Assembly (NCBI RefSeq): GCF_020184175.1
Contig: NC_065530.1
Span: 34,015,260-34,079,259 of the forward strand
Direction of reading: 5' to 3'
DNA: 64,000 nucleotides
Source: Aphis gossypii
Lineage: Eukaryota; Arthropoda; Insecta; Hemiptera; Aphididae
Below are positions 23,190 to 34,800 of the stretch, piece by piece. The notes below the pieces were generated by a model that did no database searches, was not told the origin of the DNA, and saw only the letters and a list, made by a program, of their open reading frames with translations. How positions within the stretch are numbered: position 1 is the stretch's first letter; every line of letters starts with the position of its first letter. A program made the translations under genes and the position numbers.

Positions 23190-25860
23190 GGTCGTAAATA
23201 TTCAGTAACCGTCAACACAATAAAATAACAAATAGATATAATTGCATTTATTTACTAAATTCATGAAAACAAAAAGATAAACTTTTTTAAATTATAATTT
23301 ATAGCACGTGTTATGCGGTGTTTATTATCGTATAATAATATAATGATAAGCATTTATCAATTAATCAACAAACGTTCGGTCGTCTTGCTTATATCACAAA
23401 CTATGGTTCTGTGGTCATAATAAAGTGGTTAGCGATTACTGGTTATTGTGTTTTATCATAGATTAATGTGTGTATTTAATCTATGCCCTATGGTTTTATT
23501 AAAAAGTAAAAAATAAAAAGTAAATTAAAATAAACTTAAACTAATGTATAAATATTTAAATTATTTTAAACATACTACCAACCAATCAAAATTAGGTTGA
23601 ACTATAAAATATACCTAAATTAATAACCAATCATCAAATTAAAAAAAATCATAAACATTAAAACATATATTAGCCCATAATATTAAAAAAAAAAAAAGAG
23701 TATAGTTTTATGTACTTAATAGTTAACACTTGTTAAATATACTAAGACATGCATAAAAAAAGAGTAGGTAGGTACATTTACTACATTTTTAGTCGCCATA
23801 ACTTATAAGGCACTGCGAACCACATTTAGTTGGAATCTTATTTATTCAAAAATTTATTTTTGTGAAAAATATTTCGTTGGAAATGTATATTGTTAGGTTT
23901 GGTATGTGGTTGTACAAATTTGTACATTTCTATATTAATACAGAAATACAGTTCTAAATCGAGATAAAAAAAAAAGTTATTGAAATACAAAGTAAGTACA
24001 TCATTTATTTTTATGGTTACTATCTTTAAAGTCTTCAATTCAATATTGTCAATTAAATCAATTCTTGGTTAACAGCAATCAGTTTAAAACATTTTTAAAT
24101 TGGATTTACTGAGAAAGTGAGAAAATAAATTATGTTGTACCTACGATTATAATTTGATTATCTGTCCAACAATTACCGTTTAAATTTATTTTTTTATTAA
24201 ATTCGTATTTAATACGAGTATATATATTATTAAATATATCTACTTCAGACATTTTTAAAATATCTTTCCCCTACAATTTATTTTTGATTAGGTACATTTA
24301 TTTAAAGGTATTAATTATTTTGTAGAGTAATATAAATCTTGAAATATTTTTTTGATTAAAATAAATCATGTCTTGAAAAACTATCATATGAATTTTACAG
24401 TAAAAAATGGTTTGCCACTTTATAATGATCGATATCTAAAGTTATCTAGTTTACTTAGTCCGATTATGCGACAATACAATATTGAATATTTGTATTATAA
24501 TACAACCATGCTACTATGACGTAACATTTCATATTAAATATGTTTTTATATCCTTAATACTCAATATGCATGTAACCTTAACGATTTTTATTGACCATAA
24601 TATGTCTAAGGACACCAACCCCAAAAGGGTTTACGTCTTTGTAAATGTAGTTTGTAGCCTTATAAATTATTATTCATATTATTATACCTTTTTCGTGTCT
24701 TACACTTATACGGTATAAAAAACACTATTGCTATGTTTACGCGCAACAAAATTCATTTTAAATAAATTATAAAGTTATTTAAGCAATAAAAATTTATTAT
24801 TGATATTTATAGAAGGTATTCGTGGGGTAAATGAAAATAATATAAATGGAAAATATAATTTTAAAAAAGTGGAAACAATATTCCTATCATATTATATAAA
24901 TGATAATTAATTATGCGTTCAGTCTGTATTTTCAGAGCAATAAATTCTTAACATTTGAATTATTAAAATGTGTATATGTATAAATAAAAAATGTTATAAC
25001 ATATAAAAAAACCATAACATATTTTCTAACTGTACATTCTAATTAAAGAAATAAAGTTTTCAGAGTAATCTTTGAAGATAGTCATTTTATACATAACTTC
25101 ACTGTAGTTGTATAACATATAAATAACATATAAATGTTAGATCCTTCATAATTTTTGTGTCTAATTAATTATCCTTTTTAAAACTTCCAACCAGAAGATG
25201 ATGTTAAATGAGTTATCTATCAGTTTAAAATAAAATGGAATGTAAAAATTATTGTTTAGTAAAGAGATGAAAAATGTATGTATACATATTACATAATACA
25301 TAACCAAGGGCACATTTGGAAAATTTGCGCCTCTGGGTAACATATTTTACCACCCCACCCTCTCTTTCTCTCTCTCCAAAAAAAAAAAAAAAACAGTTAA
25401 TCGTATTAAATTTGTAGTCTATATTAATAATTATAAACATAATGTAGATTTTTAGTTAACTGAAAAGTTAAAAAAAGTTATAAGTACGTAATTTTTCTAT
25501 TGTTCTCATGACTCATTTTGTGAACCAGTGAGATTTTCTTCGATGTTATTATATTTGTATCTTGTCATACCTGAATTATACCATTTTATTTTTAGTTATA
25601 CCAAGTTATAACTGAAAAGTAAATAGCACTAAACGACTAAACGTCTCAAACCTATCAAAACCGCATCAGCATAAATGCATAAAAAATGAAAAATTAATAC
25701 AGACAACCTTGTTAATGTGTACACAAATTAATTGATTGAGTATTGAAAAAAAACGTACTTTCGGGTTGAATAAAACTCAAAAATGTTAGTTGAAAAGAAA
25801 ACTATTGAAATGTAAATCAAGTTGATGATGACCGACGTCAGATCACGCCTCCGGTCGTCT
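23190..25860. other. Intergenic, upstream of TBL3
   Basis: No convincing gene. A CT-rich tract running into an A-run at about 25360-25395 and a gcgcctctggg stretch just before it look like repeat debris. The TBL3 promoter should lie close to 23190. Confidence 0.45.
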
Positions 25861-25919
25861 CCACTCCCCCGGTGGCGGTGGAGGCTACTGTGGCGTCTGC
25901 GTTTGCGCCCAGCTGCGAC

Positions 25920-26585
25920 TCAGCGTTTTTGCCTCGACGGCCGCGGCGTCTGCGGATAAACGCCAACTCGTTTTACTGTCATCACGGAAGTGACTACGGC
26001 CACGGAAGCGACTCCGGCCACCGCCGGGTCGGACGCGGTATATTCGACGATGAAAGTTTGTGTAAACCATTCGGTTGTTGCCACGATAAGCAGCTGACCA
26101 GTCGGACACCGGACCGTCACTATCGACTGGACGAACAGCGATCGACAATCACCGTCGTCGTCCTCGATAGTGCCGGTCTCCGGTGCCGCCACCTCATCAA
26201 ACAGTTTCCGGATTTCGGATAGTCCCGTTGCAACGTACCGCTTACCATCTATAATGTCTAAACTACAGATCGCGTTTTCAGCGTAAAAGCGCCAGACGCT
26301 CTGTGGCTCGTTGTACCATTTGGTAAAAAAACTTCCAACCAGCTGGTGGCCGGCCGCGTTGTCCAGTTCGTCGTCCTCGACCGATCCCAAGCCATCGCCG
26401 CCGCCGCTAGAATTCAGCTCCTTCACGAAGGCACGATGCTCGCGCCGTTCTTCTAGCGGCGGCGGGTCGGTCTGGACTTGGACGGTACTCGATAAAGCGG
26501 GAACGATATCTCCACCGCAACTGTTCGTCCACCAAGATTTTCGAAAAACCGTTTGTCTTAATATATATAGCGTTGCCCATTTTTG
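25920..26585 (-). pseudogene. NTF2-like (G3BP/rasputin-type) open frame without ATG
   Basis: A GC-rich minus-strand frame stays open for 221 codons and stops at 25920-25922. After an acidic, Gly/Ser-rich start (about residues 54-75) it reads LVGSFFTKWYNEPQSVWRFY, SEIRKLFDEV, SIVTVRCPTGQLLIVATTEW and FTQTFIV. This fits an NTF2-like fold close to the one that opens G3BP/rasputin RNA-binding proteins (VGxxFVxxYYxxxNxxPxxxxRFY). No ATG precedes the domain in this frame. An ATG at 26578-26580 lies in another frame that overlaps it. Either an upstream exon supplies the start, or this is a broken copy. The base composition is unlike its neighbours and the domain has no intron, so a retrocopy is likely. 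Confidence 0.5.
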
Positions 26586-27890
26586 TTAGATTTGTATTCG
26601 CTGAGTGAATTAAAACGATGTTACCTCCACGCAACGAAACAACAGACAGAGCAGTCGACCGTTGTTATTATTGAAACTATGGGTAACATACTCGTATAAT
26701 TATTAGAAAATAATATTATATTAGCCAGCAGCGATCTCTCACGAATCAGAAACATTCAGAGCGTTATTTTACCACATATTATTGACATTTTTATTGTTCG
26801 CGAGTTTTTCGATCTGATTCGCGGCAGTTTGTTATATGTTTCCGTTGGACAGATGAAAAAAAAATAATTACTTTTTATTCGTGATACTTCATAATTATAT
26901 TACATAAGTCAACATTTTAATTGATAATTACTCATTGATTAATCGGCATTATGTTTTTGCTTAATGTTTAGTCTAGTTTTTTTTTTTTTGTTTGTGTACA
27001 GCACAACACTTGGAAAAGTTATTGGAAAATTTATATTGGAAAAGTCAAATCAATGGTCCAGATCTAGAATGTTAGTTATTAAATAAGTAGGTATACTATG
27101 AACGTTGTATGATAGTAATATTATGTGAGTAAAGTCAGTATATGTTTAATTATTACTTATGTGTGTGGGTATAAATTTGTATTTAAATGATTATTTTTTC
27201 CTTAAATATTTTATTTTTCAGATAATAAATTCAAAGTGCTGCAGAGAAATTTCATTACTTAGAACTCAAAAACAAACCGTAAAAAAATCAATTCCATTAC
27301 GAAAACAATACCATTACAAAGTTATAAACGTTCAAGCAAGATCCTATAATTATTATGTATTATACATAAATAGGTTTTAGCTGTATGTGTATATAATCAT
27401 GAATTACTCGTAAAATACAACTAATTAAACTAAATTTAACCAATTTAAGTTTAATTTTTATATCTTTATAGATGAACATTTCTAAATCGAAAAATAAATA
27501 AATTAAAATTATCTACTTATACTATACCCGAAATAATGCGTTAACGGCCAACGCAAGTAGGTACAATGTAATAATTTCGAGGAAATGACCGACATAATAA
27601 CAGACTTGGGTAGTATTCTGAATACTTTTTTTTTAAGTATTCAAAACGGTGTTTTGAATACTTCTTACAAGTATTCTGATTACAGTATTCGAAATACTTT
27701 TTTAACGTCCAATCACATTTAAAAAATAATTGTATTACTTATTTCGTCATTGAAGCTTTTGTGCTTGTATATAACTATATAAATAAAACGAGATTATTAT
27801 AATATTCATTTATAAACAATGAATTGAAAAAAAATATGTTTTTGTCATTGAAATCTAAATCTACTAAAAAAATTGAAAATGATCTTGGCC
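26586..27890. other. Intergenic with a hAT-type terminus
   Basis: At 27602-27710 the sequence cagacttgggtagtattc is followed by several copies of gtattc/gaatac in both orientations. This looks like the subterminal repeats of a hAT element whose other end I did not find. Otherwise no gene is seen. Confidence 0.4.
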
Positions 27891-27892
27891 AG

Positions 27893-28830
27893 TTTATTGA
27901 CAACAGAATTCATAGTAACAACTTTGCTGGTGTTTGGATAGCTTTAGACAGCAATCTAACAATTCGGCACAATGATATATAATTATTATGACGGACACCA
28001 ATGAGGAATTTATATGTTTGGTAAAGGCAGAGGTATTATCACAGATATATAAAAATACTATTTTTTAGTATTTTTATATATCTGTGGGTATTATTGAACA
28101 TATTACATAACAATATACGCGGAAACGCATTAGCTGGTATTAAAATTCGCACAAATAGTGATCCTATTGTTAGGCATAACAAAATACATCATGGTCAACA
28201 TAGTGGAATATACATACATGACAAAGGCGCAGGAATCGTTGAAAAAAATGAAATACATGCAAATACATTATCTGGTGTTTGGATCAGTACTGGTAGTACT
28301 CCAGTTTTGCGCCGCAACCAAATACATTCTGGTAAACAAGTGGGTGTATATTACTATGATAATGGACATGAAATACTCGAAGACAACGATATTTTTAGTC
28401 ACTTATATCCTGGTGTTCAAATAAGAACTGGTAGTAATCCAATAATTAACAAAATGGTGGAGTTTTAGTCGATAATGGTGGATTAGGAGTTTTGGAACAA
28501 AACGAGGAACAAAATGAAATATTTGATAATGCAATGGCTGGAGTGTTTATAAAAACAGACTCAAACTCAACACTTAAATGAAATAAGATCTATGATGGTA
28601 AAGATGGTGGAATATGTAAATCCAATGTTGGAAAAGGTATTTTAGAAGAAAATGAAATATTCAGAAACACTCAAGCTGGTGTATTAATTTCAACTCAGAG
28701 TCATCCCATATTGAAACGAATTTTTGATTGCTTAGCTGCTGGCGTTGAAATCACCAACAACGTATATCAGCCACTTTAGATAGTAATAAAATATTTAATA
28801 ATCGCTTTGGTTAACCAATGGTGTACAACA
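27893..28830 (+). pseudogene. FBXO11-like pseudogene, copy 2
   Basis: About 0.9 kb of intronless FBXO11 beta-helix repeats on the + strand: SNNFAGVWIALDSN, ALAGIKIRTNSDPIVRHNKI, GQHSGIYIHDKGAGIVEKNE, TLSGVWISTGSTPVLRRNQI, GKQVGVYYYDNGHEILEDND and later NTQAGVLISTQSHPIL. The repeats follow the family's GxxIxxxxxPxxxxNxI pattern. It has stops (for example just after HNDI, and at 28466-28468), frameshifts, and a 47-bp palindromic insertion. No F-box part is present. The missing introns suggest a retrocopy. It matches copy 1 at 5.6-6.0 kb but is longer and better kept. Confidence 0.75.
28040..28086. mobile_element. 47-bp perfect-palindrome micro-element
   Basis: cacagatatataaaaatact plus one base is followed by a five-T loop and the exact reverse complement, so the arms are 21 bp and perfect. 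The 8-bp word ggtattat flanks it directly on both sides (28032-28039 and 28087-28094). Without it the FBXO11 frame reads Gly-Arg-Gly-Ile-Ile-Glu across the join. This fits a hAT-type insertion shrunk to little more than its two termini. Confidence 0.9.
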
Positions 28831-29289
28831 ACTGAAAAAAATAAATAGGTAAAAATAATGAAAACTTTAGTCAATTTAACAATATCTGTGTTACTCCTGG
28901 CTGACAAAGAAATTTTCATTCCTACATCATAAACATTGTTAAATTTACAATAAGGATAAAACTAACAATTCTTCCAATTAAGTACAATAAATACTTTGTT
29001 AAATCTACATGAACCATGTTGTTTATAATATGTATTGATAAAACAATACAATTTGTCGATACCAACATTAATAATGTTAAATAAATCATAGACATTTATT
29101 AAATTAAATTAATTCGTTTGTTAATACTATAATTTGATTTGTATTTTGAATTTTCTACAAAGTTTTTTGTTGTTATCACTAATGCTCTTGGTAAAAATAT
29201 TTTTACCTATATATTTTTTTTATTTTTTTTTTTATAGTAATGCATTTATTACTTGTATAAATGTATTTATAATTTTGCATTTTTGCCAA

Positions 29290-29760
29290 AATTGTCGAAA
29301 ACTCCTCATAAGTGAAATTAATATGATTATAACGGACTGCCACCTCTCATAATCTACCAAATTGATAGGTACTAGACGGGTTGAAATGCCAGTCACATGT
29401 GGCACGTGTATTACCGTTAGCTGCTTGGCCTTCTGTACTATGAATAAGCGACCGCAATTGCTTGCGTCAGCCCCTACAAAATTAATGTCGCAATCCGAAT
29501 ATAAGTGGTTAGGTAAGCATCGCCGTGTGACAAACCGATCGAATGCGGCCAAAAACGCGTCAGTATAGACAAATCTGAAACGACTTCATTGGTGGAAAAA
29601 CACAAAGACAGCTATGTAAATTTTAAAAATACGAGATTTGCGTAATCGCAACTCACGCATTTGCAATGGTCCGGTGTAGTCCACGCCTACGCATTCGAAA
29701 GGGCGCTGCAGCGGGCGCACACATGCACGAAGCAAGTAGTGCCGCGAAGGATATTCACTT
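29290..29760 (-). pseudogene. BEL/Pao retrotransposon integrase fragment
   Basis: On the minus strand the reading PFECVGVDYTGPL, then a frame-broken stretch, then AAFDRFVTRRCLPNHLYSDC and NFVGADAS matches the integrase core of BEL/Pao elements, where an invariant DYxGP and YSDxGTNFVGA are expected. Stops interrupt it. No reverse transcriptase or LTR is adjacent. It is an old, truncated relic. Confidence 0.7.
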
Positions 29761-29809
29761 TGCTATCGGAAACTACCCTCGAAGTTTGAAATTGAAGCAT
29801 TTTGACAAG

Positions 29810-31830
29810 TTATGCTATACACAGACACACACAAAAAAAAACACAAATCATTATATAATCAATACATTTATCACTTCGTTCAGAATCTAGTATAAGTAAC
29901 CTATAAAATAAAAAACAAAATATTTTTTTTAAATAATAAAGTTTATTTTTTATAAATAGGCATAGATAATGGTAATATGTATGAAATAGGTAGTAGAGCC
30001 AATTGCGTATTTTCTAATGGCCAAAAAAGACCTGAAATCATTCAAAAATAGTATTAAATGAACAACATTTACATACAGGAATAAATGTCTAACCAACGTA
30101 TTCAATAAACTTGAAGCATTAGTAAAACCCTTCAAAATTAATATCAGATTAATCTGATATTAATAATTTACCATAATTTTAAGATTTTGTTATAAAATAA
30201 ATGCTGAGTAGGTAACTATCTATAATGGGTGTGTTCAATTTAAATTCATCATTGGTGTTATACAAAAAATAATTCTGAGTAGAAACGGCTTGTTAGCCTA
30301 AATCACTAAGTATATATTTCAATATTTTGTGATATGTTTTTTTTGTTGTATAGTTATTACCTATAGGCTATAAGTAATTTATTTTACTTTTACTATTACG
30401 GTAGGTTTTTATGCCTTTATGGTGACATGTTGTTGTATTTATAACTTTATAATTTAATTCGTAAATTTGTGATTTAGATAAAAAAATAGTGTGACGTAGT
30501 ATTCACGTAACTTAGGGCAACTTTTAGGAGCGCAACTTTGATGGGGTTACTGGAGCCCTCTTTTTTTTTATGATGTAATCTTTTGGTATGATTGTTATGA
30601 ATATCTGTTGCTATTTAAATCTAAATTAATATGAAACAATTTGACTGAATACTAATTTTAAAACTGGGGGTATTAAACACTCTCGAGTCCTTCCCCCACA
30701 TTGTATCTATATGCACGCAGTAACTCCTCATTCCTTCATACGTGGTTCGTATATATGTATAATATATATTATATATTATTATAATACCTATCCATATAGG
30801 TATTATCCATTAGATATACAGTATACAAATTAAACTTATAGGAACCATTTAGGTAGGTAGGTACTCATTACTTTTTAGATAGACTGATAGACACTAGATA
30901 TAATTTATCTAAATTATGAATGTTGGACAATTTTGAATCGGATATTCATAAATTTTTTTGAAGGAGTAAGACTTTTTCCTACGGTATAAATTATTAAGAC
31001 CAGTAGACATTTTCGGAAAGTTATAAAATAAAAGTAAAATGTATTATAATTTATAATAGGTAGTGATGAAATATAATGTTTAAACAAATATAGCACAAAA
31101 ATGTGTAAAGGGATTACAATACATTCACAAATCAAGGGCTTTTCACAAAATGCTATAACTATATTGCCATTTTTTTTTTTAACAGTTATTAAATTTTTTT
31201 TTAGTTTGGTTTAAATATTTATGATATTACACATTACTATTATAATAGTATTTATAATTGTATCAATTAGGCATTAACATATATTAATAGTACATACCTA
31301 AATAGTTATATATTTTATAAAAGAATATTTGAAGATATATTTGTTTTATTTTATTACAAAATTAGGCATTAGACAAAACATTTTAAACTCAAATAAATTT
31401 TTAAAAATATGGAGGGAAAAAAAGTTAATCGAGGAAAGATTTTAAGGTTAGACCACTACCAAAGTGTATCAAATGTACATGATTTGTGAACTCTTTGGCA
31501 CATTAAATAGATGAGACAATAATAATTATAAAAAAAAATAGTGAGTACGTGCTATAAAGATATTTGATATGATAAAACTGTAAACAATATTACCAAAGTC
31601 GATCTCCAGTCTCCACTCTCTACTCTCTTGTACTTTTTATTTGTTTCTCATATTATTTAGAATTAAATATTTATCTACCGTTAGGGATTCAGTTTAATTT
31701 TGTATTAATTTCTGATTATTTACCTATTTGCTTGTTTAATTTAATTTTAAACTTTAACTGTTGGACGTGAAAATCAGAAGTAGTCGTTGCCGCTGAGTTT
31801 AATATTATTACAAGGCACAAACATAGTATA
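29810..31830. other. Intergenic upstream of U2AF
   Basis: No gene is seen. It includes a 28-bp perfect palindrome (30137-30164) and some repeat-like GC patches at 30510-30570 and 30665-30710. The U2AF promoter and any non-coding first exon should lie near 31700-31830. Confidence 0.45.
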
Positions 31831-34800
31831 ATGGGTGAAGACAAAGGTAGTGCTTGAATGATTATAATATGCGATGAGTTTAATATGTTTAATTTAATAT
31901 TGTATTCTAATGTTCTTTTGTTTTTGTATCTTAGAAAGAGAACGTGGTGACAGGGACCGAGGAGAACGTGATAGAGAGCGCGGTGAGAGACGTCGACGTT
32001 CACGATCTAGAGAACGTGAACGTCATCGCAGACATCGATCAAGAAGTCGCGAAGGTCGTAAACGCAGTAGATCTAAATCGCCTAAAAATAAGTCTAGACG
32101 TAGAAAGCCATCTAACTATTGGGATGTTCCACCACCGGGTTTTGAACATATTGCACCTCTTCAATATAAAGCCATGCAAGGTAACATATAATATTTAATT
32201 AAATTGGTATACCTATTACATAACTAAAAAAATTAGATTTCTTTTCAAGTGACTTATTGTTAGTGAGGACATTACTTAGATAAATACTTTTTTGTACTTT
32301 TTAAAATTAGATGAACCTACTGTCTAAAATTAATTGTTATAAAATTGATAAGTTGAAATTGTCAAAAAAATATTGTAATATTTATATTATTTTATAAATA
32401 TTTTTTTTTGTGGAAATTGTATCCATATTTTAGGATTTTTTAAATCGAAATGGAGTAAGTACTCACATAATTTTAATATTTCAATAATATATCTAACCTA
32501 TTTTTATGTTTTGTATTTAAGAAATCATGTTTTGATTATTTATGTTATATTATGCAGTTATCTCACAGGTATAACCAACCATTAATTTTTCAAATTATAA
32601 AATTTTTTTTTAAAAATCATAAAAATGTTGAGTAAAAATTATTAACTACTTATATGAAATTAAAATTATTAAAATTAGTTAACTAATTTCTAATTATGTA
32701 TTAAAAAATAAAAGTTTTTATATTGTTAATAGTTTTTAAATAATATATAGATATAACAACCAATTTATCATGGCTCAGAAACCGTTAGGTTAAAGCAATC
32801 TGAAATGCATTTAATCCCATAATAATATTATCTAGTATCTACTAATTCAAAACTAGTTTTTACAAGTTTTGTGACTACATTGATTAGTGATAGTCAGGGC
32901 TCGGGACTTTGTGCACTTAAAATCATAAAAATATGTGCAAACATATGCATAATAAAATAATCAAAATATACTCTTGAATATGTGTTTATTTAAAAAAAAT
33001 TTTAATTTATTATACATATTTATATATATTAGTCCTACTTACTAAGACGAATAAAACCTTATAAAATTTGTATTAAAAAAATAGGGCTAATTGTTGATCT
33101 CTGTATTATTTTAACTTTCAGCATCTTCTACTATACCTAGTAATTAAAATTAATTAAATTAACACTCAGGTATATTTTTCTGCATAAAATAATAATTATT
33201 ATTTTATAATTCTAATATTGTATAATATACAATATTGTTTTCAGAGCTAAAAATAAAATGGATTCCCTGATGAAATATAAAGTCACGCTATCAATTATTG
33301 CTTTATCGTCTTAATTACAAACAAAATCATATAGATAACGTTTTCTAGGTAAATAACATATTTATAATGTGTTAAAAATGAAAATTTTACATTAGTATTT
33401 TTAATTTTTCTTATTAAATGTTAATGAAATTTAAAAAATATATAGAATATGCAATAAACACGAATAAATCTTTACAATATGCATGTGATGAAAAAAAAAC
33501 CTAAAATATGCACATATATGCAAAAGCATAAAATCCTGAACCCTGGTGATAGTCTATGTTAGGGTGACCATACGTCTTGTTTTAAACAGGATTGTCCCGT
33601 TTTTTATAGTATTTATAACACATATATTATATAAATATTGCATATTGTTTCATGTTTTGACAATCAATATACCTATATTTTACTCATTGCAAAAAATCTG
33701 TTTTTTTTTTTTGAAATATGGTCACCCTAGTCTATGTACAAACAGATTGTTTTTACATACATAATAAATTAATAATGTACCATTGATGAGATCAAATTTA
33801 TTAAATTTGTTGTGTATTGTAATAGACTAAACATAAACGTTTAAATCTGAATTGTTTTTATATTTATATTACCTAATTGTTAATAGTTGTGAGAAGTACA
33901 TTACATTTAAATAAACAGATTGAATATAATTCTGAATATAATTTATAATTAGACTTAAAATATTATATATGTATTTACCTTTATTGAGCCTTAAAAACTA
34001 AGACCCCAAAAATGAACTATTTTAGCATGTATTATTGTTTATAAATTTATAATATACACTTTGATTCTAATAATAACTGTATATGGTCATTTGTTTAGAA
34101 TGGTATTTATTAATGTTTTAATGTTAAGTAAAATATTCAATTTTAAATTATTTGAGTTTTTTTTTTGTTTAGCTGCTGGACAAATTCCGGCGAATACAAT
34201 GCCTGATACCCCTCAAACAGCTGTCCCTGTTGTTGGATCAACTATTACACGCCAGGCGAGACGGTTATATGTTGGAAACATACCATTTGGTGTAACTGAG
34301 GTATTATTGTCATTACTTATTAATATAATGTACTACAGTGGCGGATCTAGGATTTTCTCATAGGGGTGATATAAAATATTTTCATACATTACATGTATAG
34401 GTATTTAAGCTTTATTCTACTAAATTTACAAAATAAGATTTAATTTCCACGACCACAGGGGGATCTATCCCCCCATATCCTCCCTGTAGATCCGCCACTG
34501 ATGTACTACAAATTAACATATTTTTAATGTATTTTAGGATGAAATGATGGAGTTCTTTAATCAGCAGATGCATTTGTCTGGATTAGCTCAAGCTGCTGGT
34601 AATCCTGTGCTTGCATGCCAAATTAATTTAGATAAAAATTTTGCTTTTTTGGAGGTATGTACATATGTTGTATTTAATGTAATATAAAATTGAACAAAAA
34701 TGTAAATGCTATTCAAATATAGTTTAGATCTATTGACGAAACTACTCAAGCAATGGCTTTTGATGGTATTAATTTCAAAGGTCAGAGTTTAAAAATAAGA

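Noticed and set aside
25885..26148. Arg/Gly-rich minus-strand frame beside the NTF2-like frame, resembling an RGG tail
   Set aside because: It overlaps the NTF2-like frame in another phase and is explained by GC-rich codon shadows; a frameshifted G3BP tail cannot be shown.
31944..32198. 84-codon frame overlapping U2AF exon 2
   Set aside because: It is the shifted reading of the Arg/Ser-rich exon. The other frame joins correctly to all U2AF exons.
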